From a bacterium (GTDB lineage: Bacteria; Latescibacterota; UBA2968; UBA8231), in NCBI GenBank assembly GCA_027593305.1, contig JAQCJA010000078.1, positions 1-13,510 on the forward strand: DNA of 13,510 nt. The letters are read 5' to 3'. Position numbers and translations under genes: made by a program. Of this stretch, positions 1 to 7,701 are shown in pieces (positions within the stretch are counted from its first letter, which is position 1; every line of letters begins with the position of its first letter). The notes under the pieces were generated by a model. The model saw only the letters and a program-made list of their open reading frames with translations, made no database searches and was not told the origin of the DNA.

Positions 1-2
1 AA

Positions 3-1865
3 CTTACGGGCTCCCCACAGCGGGACGATCAACCTGATTTCAGCCCGGATGGCAAACGCCTGGCTTTCAGTTCCAAGCGCGACGGTCAATTCGACATCAA
101 GGTCTACGATTTCGCCACCGAACGTGTGTCGACCCTGCTGCCGTCACCCAACGACGACATGTGGCCTGCCTGGCTGCCGACGGGTGATGGGCTCCTGTTC
201 GTCTCGACGCGGGACGGAATCAACGACTTGTTCCTTTACGATATCGCCGAAGATCGCGAGTATCGCCTGACCCGAACGGTGAGTGGGATCATGAATCCCG
301 CCCTCTCACCGGATGGCAAGCAGGTGGTGCTGACGACGTACTATCACAGCCGCCGCGAACTCTATCGCATGGACATGCCAACCCGGGCTGAGGCGATTCG
401 CCGCAACGACGAGTTGTCGGCACGGGTGAGCGGGCCCTCCGGTGGCAATCTGCTCAACGTCGCGGTGCCAGCCGCCGAGGTGCCAGAGACGGAAGTGGCT
501 GCCCCACAGGCTCTGCTGCCGACTGCCAGCGCCGGTCCTGATGCGTCGACGCAACGGCTCGCGTCCGCCGGCAGCGGCGCCCATCCGGTCATGCTGGCAG
601 ATGTACGTGAGGGGTATGGTGGCGAAAGCACCCCGGCAGCCGATGTCGAGGATGTCGGTGCTGCCCTGCGCCGTGACACGGCGCGGATGGATGTCGCCCC
701 GGGCGAACCAGTGGGTATCGATTTCGACAATCTTCCCGTGCGGCGCTACACACCGAAACTGGAATTCGACGGCATCTCCCTGCAGATGGGCTACTACTCC
801 GGTTTCCTCTCCGGCGTTGCCCAATTGAGCATGAGCGACCTGCTCGGCAATCACTCGGTCAACATGTTCACCGACTACGTCGGCTCGCAGGAGGTCAACA
901 ACGACTTCACCTTTGCCGTGAGTTACGCCTACTTCGGCCAGCGCCCCACGTACAGTGGCACGGTGTTCAACTGGAATCAGTACTACAACGATACCGAGGG
1001 CGGCGATGGCAGCGGCATACACAGGATCGGTTCCGGCCTGGCCCAGGGGCTGGTACGCAGCCGGCAAAGTGGCCTGCTGGCAGATGTAAGTTATCCTCTC
1101 GACGTCTTCCGCCGCGTCGAACTGTCGTACTCCTTCATCGATGAGGAACGGGAGGTGGCCTGGCCCGTCACGGAGCTACTCGACGGCTTCAGTACGCACC
1201 TGTTCAAGGCCGCCTATGTCCATGATGCCTTGCGCAACGGTTTGCTGGGACCGACGGCTGGCACTCGCTACTACCTGTCGGCGGGGCGTACACTGTCACT
1301 GACGGACAGTGATCGCACCTTTACTCACATCGAAGCCGACTACCGTCAATACGTTCGCCTCGGGCGTTGGTCGGTCCTGGGGTTGCGTGGCATAGGCGTC
1401 GGTTCTCTGGGCCGGGATGGTCTGGAATACAACCTGGGCGGACCGGCGTGGTTCCTGCCGTTTTTCCCGGGATACAACCTCAACGTCGGACCCTTGCGTG
1501 GCTATCCCTTCTCTGAGTTCAGCGGCAGCCGCGTGGTGCTGCTCAACTCCGAGATCCGCGTACCCTTCATCCGCAACATCACCTTCGGCTGGCCGGGCAC
1601 GTTCTCCATTCCCGCCGTGGATGGTGCGTTCTTCTTCGACATGGGCAGCGCCTGGAACACGGATCAATCGGTTGATCTGTGGCCTCTGCAGGCGCCGGAC
1701 GCCGCCTACGATCCGGCCGCCGGCAGGACTCGTTTGCATGGTGGCTACGGCTTCGGCCTGCTCGTCTACTTCCTGGCACCGATGAATTTCGAGTTTGCCA
1801 AACGCACGGATTTCAAGACCACGTCGGACTGGCACATGCACTTCAGTTTCGGTAAGGCTTTCTGA
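3..1865 (+). CDS. TolB-like beta-propeller / Omp85-type outer-membrane barrel protein (5' partial)
   Basis: The gene enters from the left edge; the first complete codon is at base 3 and about 620 residues are visible. The N-terminal part holds three PD40 (TolB/WD40-like) blades, marked by FSPDGKRLAFSS, a second copy ending GLLFVSTRDG, and LSPDGKQVVLTT. An Ala/Pro-rich linker (roughly bases 430-700) follows, then a beta-rich domain to the end. That domain carries GPLRGYPF (near base 1490) followed by NSEIRVPF, the loop-6 (V/L)RG(Y/F) signature and following strand of the Omp85/BamA barrel, and it ends in Phe as outer-membrane barrels do. No POTRA domain is visible in the part seen. Omp85 barrels insert or translocate proteins at the outer membrane; what this fusion handles is not known. 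The stop overlaps the next start by one base (TGATG), so the two are probably translated together. Family confidence is high, function low. Confidence 0.88.
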   Translation, partial: LTGSPQRDDQPDFSPDGKRLAFSSKRDGQFDIKVYDFATERVSTLLPSPNDDMWPAWLPTGDGLLFVSTRDGINDLFLYDIAEDREYRLTRTVSGIMNPALSPDGKQVVLTTYYHSRRELYRMDMPTRAEAIRRNDELSARVSGPSGGNLLNVAVPAAEVPETEVAAPQALLPTASAGPDASTQRLASAGSGAHPVMLADVREGYGGESTPAADVEDVGAALRRDTARMDVAPGEPVGIDFDNLPVRRYTPKLEFDGISLQMGYYSGFLSGVAQLSMSDLLGNHSVNMFTDYVGSQEVNNDFTFAVSYAYFGQRPTYSGTVFNWNQYYNDTEGGDGSGIHRIGSGLAQGLVRSRQSGLLADVSYPLDVFRRVELSYSFIDEEREVAWPVTELLDGFSTHLFKAAYVHDALRNGLLGPTAGTRYYLSAGRTLSLTDSDRTFTHIEADYRQYVRLGRWSVLGLRGIGVGSLGRDGLEYNLGGPAWFLPFFPGYNLNVGPLRGYPFSEFSGSRVVLLNSEIRVPFIRNITFGWPGTFSIPAVDGAFFFDMGSAWNTDQSVDLWPLQAPDAAYDPAAGRTRLHGGYGFGLLVYFLAPMNFEFAKRTDFKTTSDWHMHFSFGKAF

Positions 1866-2587
1866 TGTCTGTAACGACGATTCGGCCCCTGTGGGCCTGC
1901 ATGCTGGGGGCGGCATTCTCCTGGGGATGTGCTTCGGGAATCATCGGCAATGGCATGGGCGAGACGGTTCAGTTTCTCGCGCCTGCGCCCCCCGACACAG
2001 AGTTACTGCCGCTGATCCGGGACATTGAGACGATCGGCGTGTTGTCGGCAACGAATATCGCAGCGGCGCAGAGTCTGGATATTGAGAAAGTCATGGGTCG
2101 GCTCACCGACGCCACCGCCCGCGGGTTGAGAAACCTGGAGGATCGCACCATCCTCAGCCAGGATGAGATCCGCTGGCACTTCCGCAACGTTGTCCTCGAC
2201 TCGGCAACCGTGTTCAGCGACAGCCTGCAGATGGCTTTGCGCACGGAACTCGACCTCGATGGCATCGTCTACATCACGTTGCGCAGCCTGAATGCACAGA
2301 TGACGCCGGTGTCGCCGAGCCCGTACGGCACCGCGAACAGCCCGGGGTTGAATCTGTCCGTCGAACTGGAGCTGCTTTTCGTCAATCTGCACACAGGTGA
2401 GCGCTGGGCCCAGGCGGGGCGTCGCAACAGCTGGCAGCCCGTGCAGAGTGATCCAGTCGGGGGCAATCGGGACCCGACGGAACGGCAGATGCTCAGTGCC
2501 CTGGCTTCGCCCCTGCGGCAGTTCCTCTCCCGCCTGGCGCCACCGCCTCGGCGGCAGACGCGCCATTTCGACACCAGTGGCGACTGA
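1865..2587 (+). CDS. Putative lipoprotein, partner of the propeller/Omp85 protein
   Basis: A 240-residue protein starting at the ATG that overlaps the previous stop, with a TAAGG-like ribosome site about 8 nt upstream. The N-terminus is a short hydrophobic signal ending in SWGC at Cys22, a poor lipobox (Trp at -2, Ser at -3) but placed as in a lipoprotein. Residues about 50-190 look alpha/beta, with an IETIGVLSATNI strand near the start and a LDGIVYITLRSL strand in the middle. This faintly recalls the LpoB/TolB-N/GNA1162-like periplasmic lipoprotein fold, but I do not recognise a specific family. The C-terminus is Pro/Arg-rich. One-base overlap with the upstream gene suggests stoichiometric production, as an accessory lipoprotein would need. 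It ends 20 nt before the convergent lipoprotein gene; no convincing terminator hairpin lies between. Confidence 0.75.
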   Translation: MSVTTIRPLWACMLGAAFSWGCASGIIGNGMGETVQFLAPAPPDTELLPLIRDIETIGVLSATNIAAAQSLDIEKVMGRLTDATARGLRNLEDRTILSQDEIRWHFRNVVLDSATVFSDSLQMALRTELDLDGIVYITLRSLNAQMTPVSPSPYGTANSPGLNLSVELELLFVNLHTGERWAQAGRRNSWQPVQSDPVGGNRDPTERQMLSALASPLRQFLSRLAPPPRRQTRHFDTSGD

Positions 2588-2607
2588 GACAAGGTCCGTC
2601 GCGTCGT

Positions 2608-3393
2608 CTAGCGGTTGGTCTTGCTGCGTTTGGCGGCGCTGCTGCCGCTGCTTTTTGTGCTGCTGGAAGCCGGCTTGGAGGATGTTCCAGACGAACTGCC
2701 GGATGATGCAACAGAGGTCGTTGCTTTCGGCGCTTCAGGTTGAGGCTTGGCAGTACGATACTCGGTCGTCGATTTACGCAGGGCGGGGACCTCGCGCTGG
2801 GTCCAGGCGCGTTCGGCGTTCAGTTGCTGTCGGCGCAGTGCTTCCTGCTGGCTGATCGAGGGGCCCGTGTTGTTCACCGTGCTGCCACTGCGCAGGGCAG
2901 CGTTTTCCGTGCGCAGATTGGCCAACTCCCTGGCGGTTACCAGTTCATAACCGGGCGGCACATAGCTGCTGCCACCACCGCGGTAGTAGGGATCGCTGTA
3001 GTAGGGATCGTAGCCATACCCGTAGGGGCCGTAGGCGGGACTGTAGCCGCCGTAACCACCATAACCGTAGGAATACGCCGAACCAAGGCCAGGACCATAG
3101 GCGAAGGGACTGCCGAAGCCATAGAGACCAAAGCCGGAAGCGGCTCGCATGACGGGATAGCCGTGACCGTATTCTTCGTAGGTGTTCTGATAGGGATAGT
3201 CGTCGTAGACACTCTCCCGGGGATCGTCGCTGTCGGCCGCGTAGCGTTGCTCGTCGACGTCCCAGACCGGGTCCGGGGCTCCATCATCATTGGCGGACAA
3301 CAACCGTGGGCCCTGGAGCACCGTATAACAACCACTGAGTGCAAACGCGGCTGTTGCCAGCGTTGCCCAACCGATGAGTCGTCTTGTGGTCAT
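2608..3393 (-). CDS. Tyr/Gly-rich lipoprotein, function unknown
   Basis: 261 residues. I chose the ATG at 3393 rather than an ATG 17 codons upstream because it is preceded by GAGGAG (3404-3409) and directly begins a signal peptide: Arg-Arg, a hydrophobic stretch, then the lipobox LSGC with Cys22. The mature protein has four parts: an acidic Asp/Glu/Tyr segment (about 35-75); a Tyr/Gly-rich low-complexity segment (about 86-140) with GYGG and DPYY units; a short heptad-like helix (about 148-168, ELANLRTENAALR); and a Ser/Lys/Thr-rich basic tail (about 215-261). No enzyme motif is visible. Such composition suits a surface or periplasmic structural protein, but this is inference. It lies just downstream of the FadL-like gene yet has its own promoter. 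It converges on the + strand lipoprotein gene. Confidence 0.82.
   Translation of the reverse strand: MTTRRLIGWATLATAAFALSGCYTVLQGPRLLSANDDGAPDPVWDVDEQRYAADSDDPRESVYDDYPYQNTYEEYGHGYPVMRAASGFGLYGFGSPFAYGPGLGSAYSYGYGGYGGYSPAYGPYGYGYDPYYSDPYYRGGGSSYVPPGYELVTARELANLRTENAALRSGSTVNNTGPSISQQEALRRQQLNAERAWTQREVPALRKSTTEYRTAKPQPEAPKATTSVASSGSSSGTSSKPASSSTKSSGSSAAKRSKTNR
2983..3012 (-). repeat. 15-bp tandem direct repeat coding DPYY-x units
   Basis: Two adjacent 15-base units beginning GTAGTAGGGATCG on the + strand (2983 and 2998) encode DPYYS and DPYYR on the minus strand. This is in-frame expansion inside the Tyr/Gly-rich segment of the lipoprotein. Confidence 0.7.
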
Positions 3394-3403
3394 GGCGGTG
3401 TTG

Positions 3404-3409
3404 CTCCTC
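3404..3409 (-). promoter_or_regulatory. Ribosome binding site of the Tyr/Gly-rich lipoprotein
   Basis: GAGGAG on the minus strand, 10 nt before the ATG at 3393. It decides the start in favour of this ATG over the in-frame ATG at 3444, which would add 17 residues before the signal peptide. Confidence 0.65.
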
Positions 3410-3430
3410 AATTGAAGTCTGATAGGTACC

Positions 3431-3458
3431 AATATACCCTGCACGATGGGCCCGGCAA
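3431..3458 (-). promoter_or_regulatory. Sigma-70-like promoter of the Tyr/Gly-rich lipoprotein
   Basis: On the minus strand TTGCCG (3453-3458, 4/6 to TTGACA) is followed after 16 nt by TATATT (3431-3436, 5/6 to TATAAT). Transcription would start near 3424, giving a leader of about 30 nt with the GAGGAG site. The -35 box lies inside the 14-bp tandem repeat described separately. It is a visual match only. Confidence 0.5.
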
Positions 3459-3494
3459 CCTCAGGCCGGCAACCTCAGGTTCGGCAACCTCAGA
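3452..3494. repeat. Three-copy 14-bp tandem repeat over a stop codon and promoter
   Basis: CCGGCAACCTCAGG occurs at 3452-3465 and 3466-3479 as perfect adjacent copies. A third copy (TCGGCAACCTCAGA) lies at 3481-3494 after one extra base. The third copy contains the minus-strand stop codon of the FadL-like gene (TGA at 3490-3492), and the first supplies the TTGCCG of the downstream promoter. This looks like slippage duplication of the gene's 3' end. Confidence 0.85.
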
Positions 3495-4848
3495 ACTGGT
3501 AGGCCACACCGAGGAACAGTCGATCACTCGTCACATCCTCGCGCAGTTCGCTGTCCGCCGAGCCCTCCGCCTGCCGGTAGGCCCCGTGGGTGAAGGCCAG
3601 ATCGGCACGCACCATCTCGTCGAGCACAAGCCCGGCACCCAATGTCCAGTAGCGTCGGTCCTGCAGCACGCGGATCACCGGATGGGCAGCCTGCTGCGGG
3701 TCACGGGGCCCGATGAAGGGCAGTGGATCGGTGTAGTAGCCGCCCCGCAGGTCGACTGCCACCCACGGAACCTGCCACTCGACACCCAGATGGTACCGCA
3801 GGATGTCGTCGTACTGATCCTCAAAGGAGGTGTCGGTGCGCAGCTGGAACGCGTCGCGATCTGCGTATTCGGTCTGCGTCCATTCGGTTGCGTGCACGGA
3901 GGCGGCCAGGAGCAACTGCGGTATGGGGCGATAGGAGCCACCCAGCCCAAAGGACAGGGGCAGGTCGATCTTGTAACTGCTGCGGCGGTCGACGCTGCGG
4001 GCGCTCTCTACGTGCCCATCGTCGAACTCAACGACAGTGAAAGCGGTATCCGGTGGCGCCCGATAGGTGAACCGCACCTTGTGTGTCGGACCTGTGGCGA
4101 TCGTGGCGCCGACGCGCAGGTTTGGATCCTCGCGGGGCGTGCGCACCATGGCACCCAGGGTCGCCGTCCACGTCGTGCCGTAGTCATCGACGAAGAAGCT
4201 CTTGTCCATGAAGCGGCGCTGGAGAAAAAAGTCTTCCGTATCCTGGGAGATGAAGGTGTTTTCCGACTTGTCTTCACCGGAAATCAGATTCAACGTCAAC
4301 CCCATGGATACAGAGGGCGACACATCAACGGCGGCGGCGATGGTGCTGACAACCATTCCGCCTTCGTGAAAGAAACTGTCCGTGAAGGCCAGACTGTCGC
4401 CCAGGACACGACCGGAACCGTCACGACGGACGGGAATGGTCGGCAGGTTCAGGCCCCAGTCGAAATCCTGCACGCGATTGAAGCCCGCCGCGAGCACGAA
4501 AGCCCCCTGGTACACCGGGATGGGATAGACGAAGCCAAACGAGCCGAAGCGTGTGTTCCTGACTTCGGCCGATGCTGACGCCTCGACGGCGGTGCCGTAG
4601 CCCAGGGTGGCACTGTTGTGCTTGCTGGTACGCTGGAAGGCGACGTAGAGTTCGCGTTGCCGGATCTGCGCCAGGCCCGCAGGATTCCAGTAGACGGCGG
4701 TAAAGTCGTCGGCGACACCGACGTAGGCGCCCCCCATCGCCATCGAACGCACGCCCAGACCGGCGAAGTTGTCGATGGCCCGTTCCTCCTGGGCTAGTGC
4801 CGGAATCGCCAGCAGCACCGCCACGGCAACAGCCAGGGACCTTTTCAT
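3490..4848 (-). CDS. FadL/PorV-like outer-membrane barrel protein
   Basis: 452 residues, starting at ATG 4848 two bases after the upstream stop. A clear signal peptide (MKRSLAVAVAVLLAIPALA, cleavage before Gln20) is followed by a stretch at about 31-63 that contains RSMAMGGAYVGVADD and then YWNPAGLA. This is the conserved N-terminal hatch motif of the OMPP1/FadL/TodX superfamily and of the related PorV/PorQ proteins of FCB bacteria. The rest is alternating strand sequence, and the chain ends VAYQF with the terminal Phe expected of a barrel. FadL proteins import hydrophobic substrates, and PorV is a shuttle/attachment component of type IX secretion; which role applies cannot be told here. It is the last gene of the operon led by the two-component pair. 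The stop codon lies inside a 14-bp tandem repeat. Confidence 0.85.
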   Translation of the reverse strand: MKRSLAVAVAVLLAIPALAQEERAIDNFAGLGVRSMAMGGAYVGVADDFTAVYWNPAGLAQIRQRELYVAFQRTSKHNSATLGYGTAVEASASAEVRNTRFGSFGFVYPIPVYQGAFVLAAGFNRVQDFDWGLNLPTIPVRRDGSGRVLGDSLAFTDSFFHEGGMVVSTIAAAVDVSPSVSMGLTLNLISGEDKSENTFISQDTEDFFLQRRFMDKSFFVDDYGTTWTATLGAMVRTPREDPNLRVGATIATGPTHKVRFTYRAPPDTAFTVVEFDDGHVESARSVDRRSSYKIDLPLSFGLGGSYRPIPQLLLAASVHATEWTQTEYADRDAFQLRTDTSFEDQYDDILRYHLGVEWQVPWVAVDLRGGYYTDPLPFIGPRDPQQAAHPVIRVLQDRRYWTLGAGLVLDEMVRADLAFTHGAYRQAEGSADSELREDVTSDRLFLGVAYQF

Positions 4849-4850
4849 CG

Positions 4851-5645
4851 TCAGAACATCTCCGTGTAACGCACAGCCAGCTCACGGCTCATATCCGGAT
4901 CGGGGCCCCCCGATGCTCCGGATTCGTCTCCGTTCTTCAGCACATTCTTCAGAAGAATGCCCAGGCTCAGACCCTTCGCGGGTGACCAGTACGCGCCAGC
5001 ATTGAGAAACCCGCGCCCTGAGCCGAGAGAATCATCAGCGTTGTCGTTGAGGCCGAAGTCGTACTCCGTCACCACCGACAACTCTTCGTTGATCGTCTTG
5101 TCGATGCCGACCCAGCCATTGGGGCCATCATCGTCCGTGGTCTCGTTGCTCCAGTTGATCCCGGCGTGGACCCCGAACTGACCCAAACCGGAGACGTAGT
5201 TCTTGCTGGCGGCAAGGAAGAAGCCCTTGGACTTCACCTGATAGCGCTCCCCCACGCGTGGGCCAAACCCCTGCGTCTCGTATCCCACGGCCAGCGCCGG
5301 CAGAGCCTCACTCTCTTCCAGGATCCGATAGCGGGCGGCCGCCTCGACCCGGGGGTACCAGTCGATGGGATCGTTGCCGATGATGCCCTCGCCACCGAAG
5401 GACAGGCCGATTGTCAGCCGACGCATGATGCCGGCCTGCAGCTGACCGCTCAAACCACCCTGAGGAAACAGTCGCATGTCGACGGCGAAGCGTCCCTTGT
5501 CGACGAGGCCCGCAGTAGGGCTGTCAACGAGACGGACTAGTTCGTCGGACGTGGCATCGGTCTGTGCCGAGGCCATCATTGGCAGGACACACAGCGCCGC
5601 CAGAACACGTGCCACCTGTTGGCGGCCTTTCCATGGTGCACTCAC
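4851..5645 (-). CDS. YjbH-like outer-membrane beta-barrel protein
   Basis: 264 residues. The frame stays open to an ATG at 5690, but that would put 15 Arg-rich residues inside tsaE. The GTG at 5645 overlaps the tsaE stop as GTGA, has GGAGA about 10 nt upstream, and begins a normal signal peptide (VARVLAALCVLPMMASA, cleavage before QTD), so I use it. The mature chain is made of short amphipathic strands, for example KGFFLAASKNY, GQFGVHAGINWS and LSVVTEYDFGLND, and ends in Phe (RYTEMF). This pattern resembles YjbH-type exopolysaccharide/outer-membrane proteins found in FCB genomes; the match is by pattern and not certain. It lies between tsaE and the FadL-like gene, coupled to both. Confidence 0.75.
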   Translation of the reverse strand: MSAPWKGRQQVARVLAALCVLPMMASAQTDATSDELVRLVDSPTAGLVDKGRFAVDMRLFPQGGLSGQLQAGIMRRLTIGLSFGGEGIIGNDPIDWYPRVEAAARYRILEESEALPALAVGYETQGFGPRVGERYQVKSKGFFLAASKNYVSGLGQFGVHAGINWSNETTDDDGPNGWVGIDKTINEELSVVTEYDFGLNDNADDSLGSGRGFLNAGAYWSPAKGLSLGILLKNVLKNGDESGASGGPDPDMSRELAVRYTEMF

Positions 5646-6136
5646 TCCGTCTCTTCTCCGTGTGCGTCGCCGGCGGTGCGGTGCCAGCAAATCGTGCGTT
5701 CGTCGGCAGTGACTCCGTGCTCGAGGCGGATCTCCCAGCGCCGGGCCGGCAGCAACTCAGGCATACGCTCCGCCCATTCGACCAGGCTTATGCCCTGGGG
5801 ATCATCGAAAAACTCCAGCGCCCCGATGTCTTCGAGTTCATCACGGGTTGCCAACCGATACAGGTCGAAATGGTACACGCTCAGTGCAGCACCCGCGTCC
5901 GAACGGCCCGTATAGACATTGAGCAGTACGAAGGTCGGGCTATTGACTACTTCCGTCACCCCCAACCCCTCGGCGATGCCCTGAATCAGGCAGGTCTTGC
6001 CGGCGCCGAGGTCACCGCTGAGAGCGACCAGATCACCAGGAGAAAGGACCGTCGCCAGTTGTCGGCCGAATGCGGCTGTCTGCGCCGCACCGGTCGTGTG
6101 AATCTGCCTGGCTGCGGGAAATATGCCCGCGCTCAC
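5642..6136 (-). CDS. tsaE: tRNA threonylcarbamoyladenosine biosynthesis ATPase TsaE
   Basis: 164 residues, the usual length for TsaE. This ATPase works with TsaB, TsaC and TsaD to install t6A at position 37 of ANN-decoding tRNAs in the cytoplasm. Seen in the sequence: Walker A GDLGAGKT at 41-48, the family motif NSPTFVLLN at 65-73, YHFDLYRL in the middle, and EWAERMPELLP, the conserved Trp-containing C-terminal motif. The start is a GTG at 6136 overlapping the porX-like stop as GTGA, with GAGG about 4 nt upstream. The other end overlaps the YjbH-like start in the same way. An essential housekeeping gene inside a signalling and envelope operon is odd in function. From memory, PorX-type genes in Bacteroidetes are also often followed by tsaE, which would support a conserved neighbourhood. 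Confidence 0.96.
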   Translation of the reverse strand: MSAGIFPAARQIHTTGAAQTAAFGRQLATVLSPGDLVALSGDLGAGKTCLIQGIAEGLGVTEVVNSPTFVLLNVYTGRSDAGAALSVYHFDLYRLATRDELEDIGALEFFDDPQGISLVEWAERMPELLPARRWEIRLEHGVTADERTICWHRTAGDAHGEETE

Positions 6137-7701
6137 TTGGCCTCAAGCGTTACAACCGGCAGAATGACCTCCTCCAGCGAAATACCACCGTGCTGGAAAC
6201 TGTCCTTGTACTGCCGCTGATACTCGTTGAAGTTTGTCGGATAGACGAAGTAGAAATCCTCTTTGGCAATGATGTAGTTGGAACCCAATCCGGTGGAGGG
6301 TAGCCCCCAGGCCTCGGGTGCGTCGATCAACAAGGCATCCTTGCCCTCAACGCGCAGGTTGCGGCCGTGCTTGTAGCGCAGACTGGTCGAGGTTTCGCGA
6401 TCGCCATGAACCCGGGTCGCCCGTCCACCACGCACGGCGCCATGATCGGTGGTAATGACAACGGTGGCATCGGTCCGCGCCAGGCGCTTGAGCAACTCAA
6501 ACAGGGATGAATGCTCGAACCAGGACAACACGAGGGAACGGAAACCACTTTCGTCCGGCGCAATCTCCTTCAGCAGATCAGAATGTGACCGGCCGTGGAC
6601 CAGCATATCGAGAAAGTTGTAGACCACGGCGACCAGCGGCACGTTCGCCAGGTTGTCGGCCCGACGCGCCAGGCTCTGGCCCTCGGCGGTATCGATGACT
6701 TTGACGTAGCGCGATTCGCCCTTCAGCTTGATCCCCAGATCAGCGATCTGATCATCAAGAAAGCGGTGCTCGTGCCGGTTGAGGCTGTGTTCGTCATCCT
6801 TGCCGCCCTGGGACCACAGATCCTTGTACTTCCTGGAGATCTCCAGTGGAAACAGCCCCGAGAAAATGGCATTGCGCGAATAGGGTGTCGCCGTTGGCAG
6901 GATGGAGTAGTGGTAATCGCGACGCACATTGAAGAATTCGGAGACCATGGGTTCCAGAATCATCCAGTGATCCAGTCGCAGGCAATCGATGACGATGAAG
7001 AACACCTGCTTGCCCTGTTCCAGCAGGGGCGCCACACGTTCGGGTACAACATCCACCGACAGCGGCGGCGAATCGTCCTCGCTGGCAACCCACGTGCGAT
7101 AGTTGTTTTCGACGAAACGGCAGAACTCCTGGTTGCACTCGCGGCGCTGATCCTCAACCATCTGCCGCAGATTGTTATCGCCGATGCGACTGATCTCAAT
7201 GTCCCATTCCGCCAGCAGTCGATGCACATCGATCCAGGTCCGCCACGTCATGTCATCGGCGAGCCAGGCGCGAATCTGATTTGACTTGGAGACGTAGGCC
7301 TGACCCGCCTGGCTCTGCCGGATCTGTCGGGCGTCGAGGATTTTTTTGCAGGCCATGAAGATCTGACTCGGATTGACCGGTTTCGTCAGGTAGTCATCGA
7401 TGCGTCGACCGATGGCCTCGTTCATCAGATGTTCTTCTTCATTCTTCGTGATCATGATCACGGGCACATTGGGGTCACGCACCTTCAGTTGTTCCAGTGT
7501 CGACAAGCCATCAAGACCAGGCATCATTTCGTCGAGCAGAACCAGGTCGAAGTGCTCCTGCTGCAGCAGGGCCAGCGCATCTTCGCCGTTGCTGACGGGC
7601 GTGACATTGTAGCCGCGTTCGTTGAGGTACATCTGATGGGAACGCAGCAGATCGATTTCGTCATCTGCCCACAGAATCTTGCGTTTTGTCTGCTCCGTCA
7701 C
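6133..7701 (-). CDS. porX: PorX-like response regulator: REC plus PglZ/alkaline-phosphatase-like domain
   Basis: 522 residues, the length of PorX. The REC domain (about 7-122) has acidic pocket Asp13-Asp14, phosphoacceptor Asp57 (LVLLDEMMPG), Thr85 and Lys107. A helical segment (about 125-220) links it to a PglZ/alkaline-phosphatase-superfamily domain (about 230-520). Likely metal and catalytic residues are present: Asp239 in VIDCLRLDHW, Thr272 in TATPYSRNAIFSGL, Asp365 and His369 in NFLDMLVHG, Asp419-His420 in TTDHGA, and His445. PorX of Porphyromonas gingivalis controls type IX secretion with the kinase PorY and the sigma factor SigP, and its PglZ domain is a zinc phosphodiesterase acting on oligonucleotides. 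No DNA-binding domain is visible. The start is GTG 7701, directly after the kinase TGA with no gap, and REC begins a few residues later. The 3' end overlaps tsaE by four bases. Confidence 0.93.
   Translation of the reverse strand: MTEQTKRKILWADDEIDLLRSHQMYLNERGYNVTPVSNGEDALALLQQEHFDLVLLDEMMPGLDGLSTLEQLKVRDPNVPVIMITKNEEEHLMNEAIGRRIDDYLTKPVNPSQIFMACKKILDARQIRQSQAGQAYVSKSNQIRAWLADDMTWRTWIDVHRLLAEWDIEISRIGDNNLRQMVEDQRRECNQEFCRFVENNYRTWVASEDDSPPLSVDVVPERVAPLLEQGKQVFFIVIDCLRLDHWMILEPMVSEFFNVRRDYHYSILPTATPYSRNAIFSGLFPLEISRKYKDLWSQGGKDDEHSLNRHEHRFLDDQIADLGIKLKGESRYVKVIDTAEGQSLARRADNLANVPLVAVVYNFLDMLVHGRSHSDLLKEIAPDESGFRSLVLSWFEHSSLFELLKRLARTDATVVITTDHGAVRGGRATRVHGDRETSTSLRYKHGRNLRVEGKDALLIDAPEAWGLPSTGLGSNYIIAKEDFYFVYPTNFNEYQRQYKDSFQHGGISLEEVILPVVTLEAK

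Noticed and set aside
306..1067. A 253-codon minus-strand frame inside the propeller/Omp85 gene
   Set aside because: Antisense to well-supported PD40 and barrel sequence; composition typical of a shadow frame.
2588..2607. Possible terminator between the convergent lipoprotein genes
   Set aside because: The 20-nt gap holds short GTCG/GAC repeats but no stable stem or T-run that I could support.
3452..3494. The 14-bp repeats as a CRISPR array or iteron origin
   Set aside because: The copies are directly adjacent with no spacers, only three occur, and there is no AT-rich region or rep or cas gene.
2740..4578. A 612-codon open frame on the + strand across the lipoprotein, FadL-like and part of the YjbH-like region
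   Set aside because: It lies antisense to genes with clear signal peptides, lipobox and family motifs, crosses their boundaries, and its translation has no recognisable domain. Long antisense frames are common in GC-rich DNA.
5646..5690. Upstream ATG extending the YjbH-like protein by 15 residues
   Set aside because: It would add an Arg-rich stretch before the signal peptide and lie within tsaE; the GTGA overlap at 5645 fits the operon pattern.
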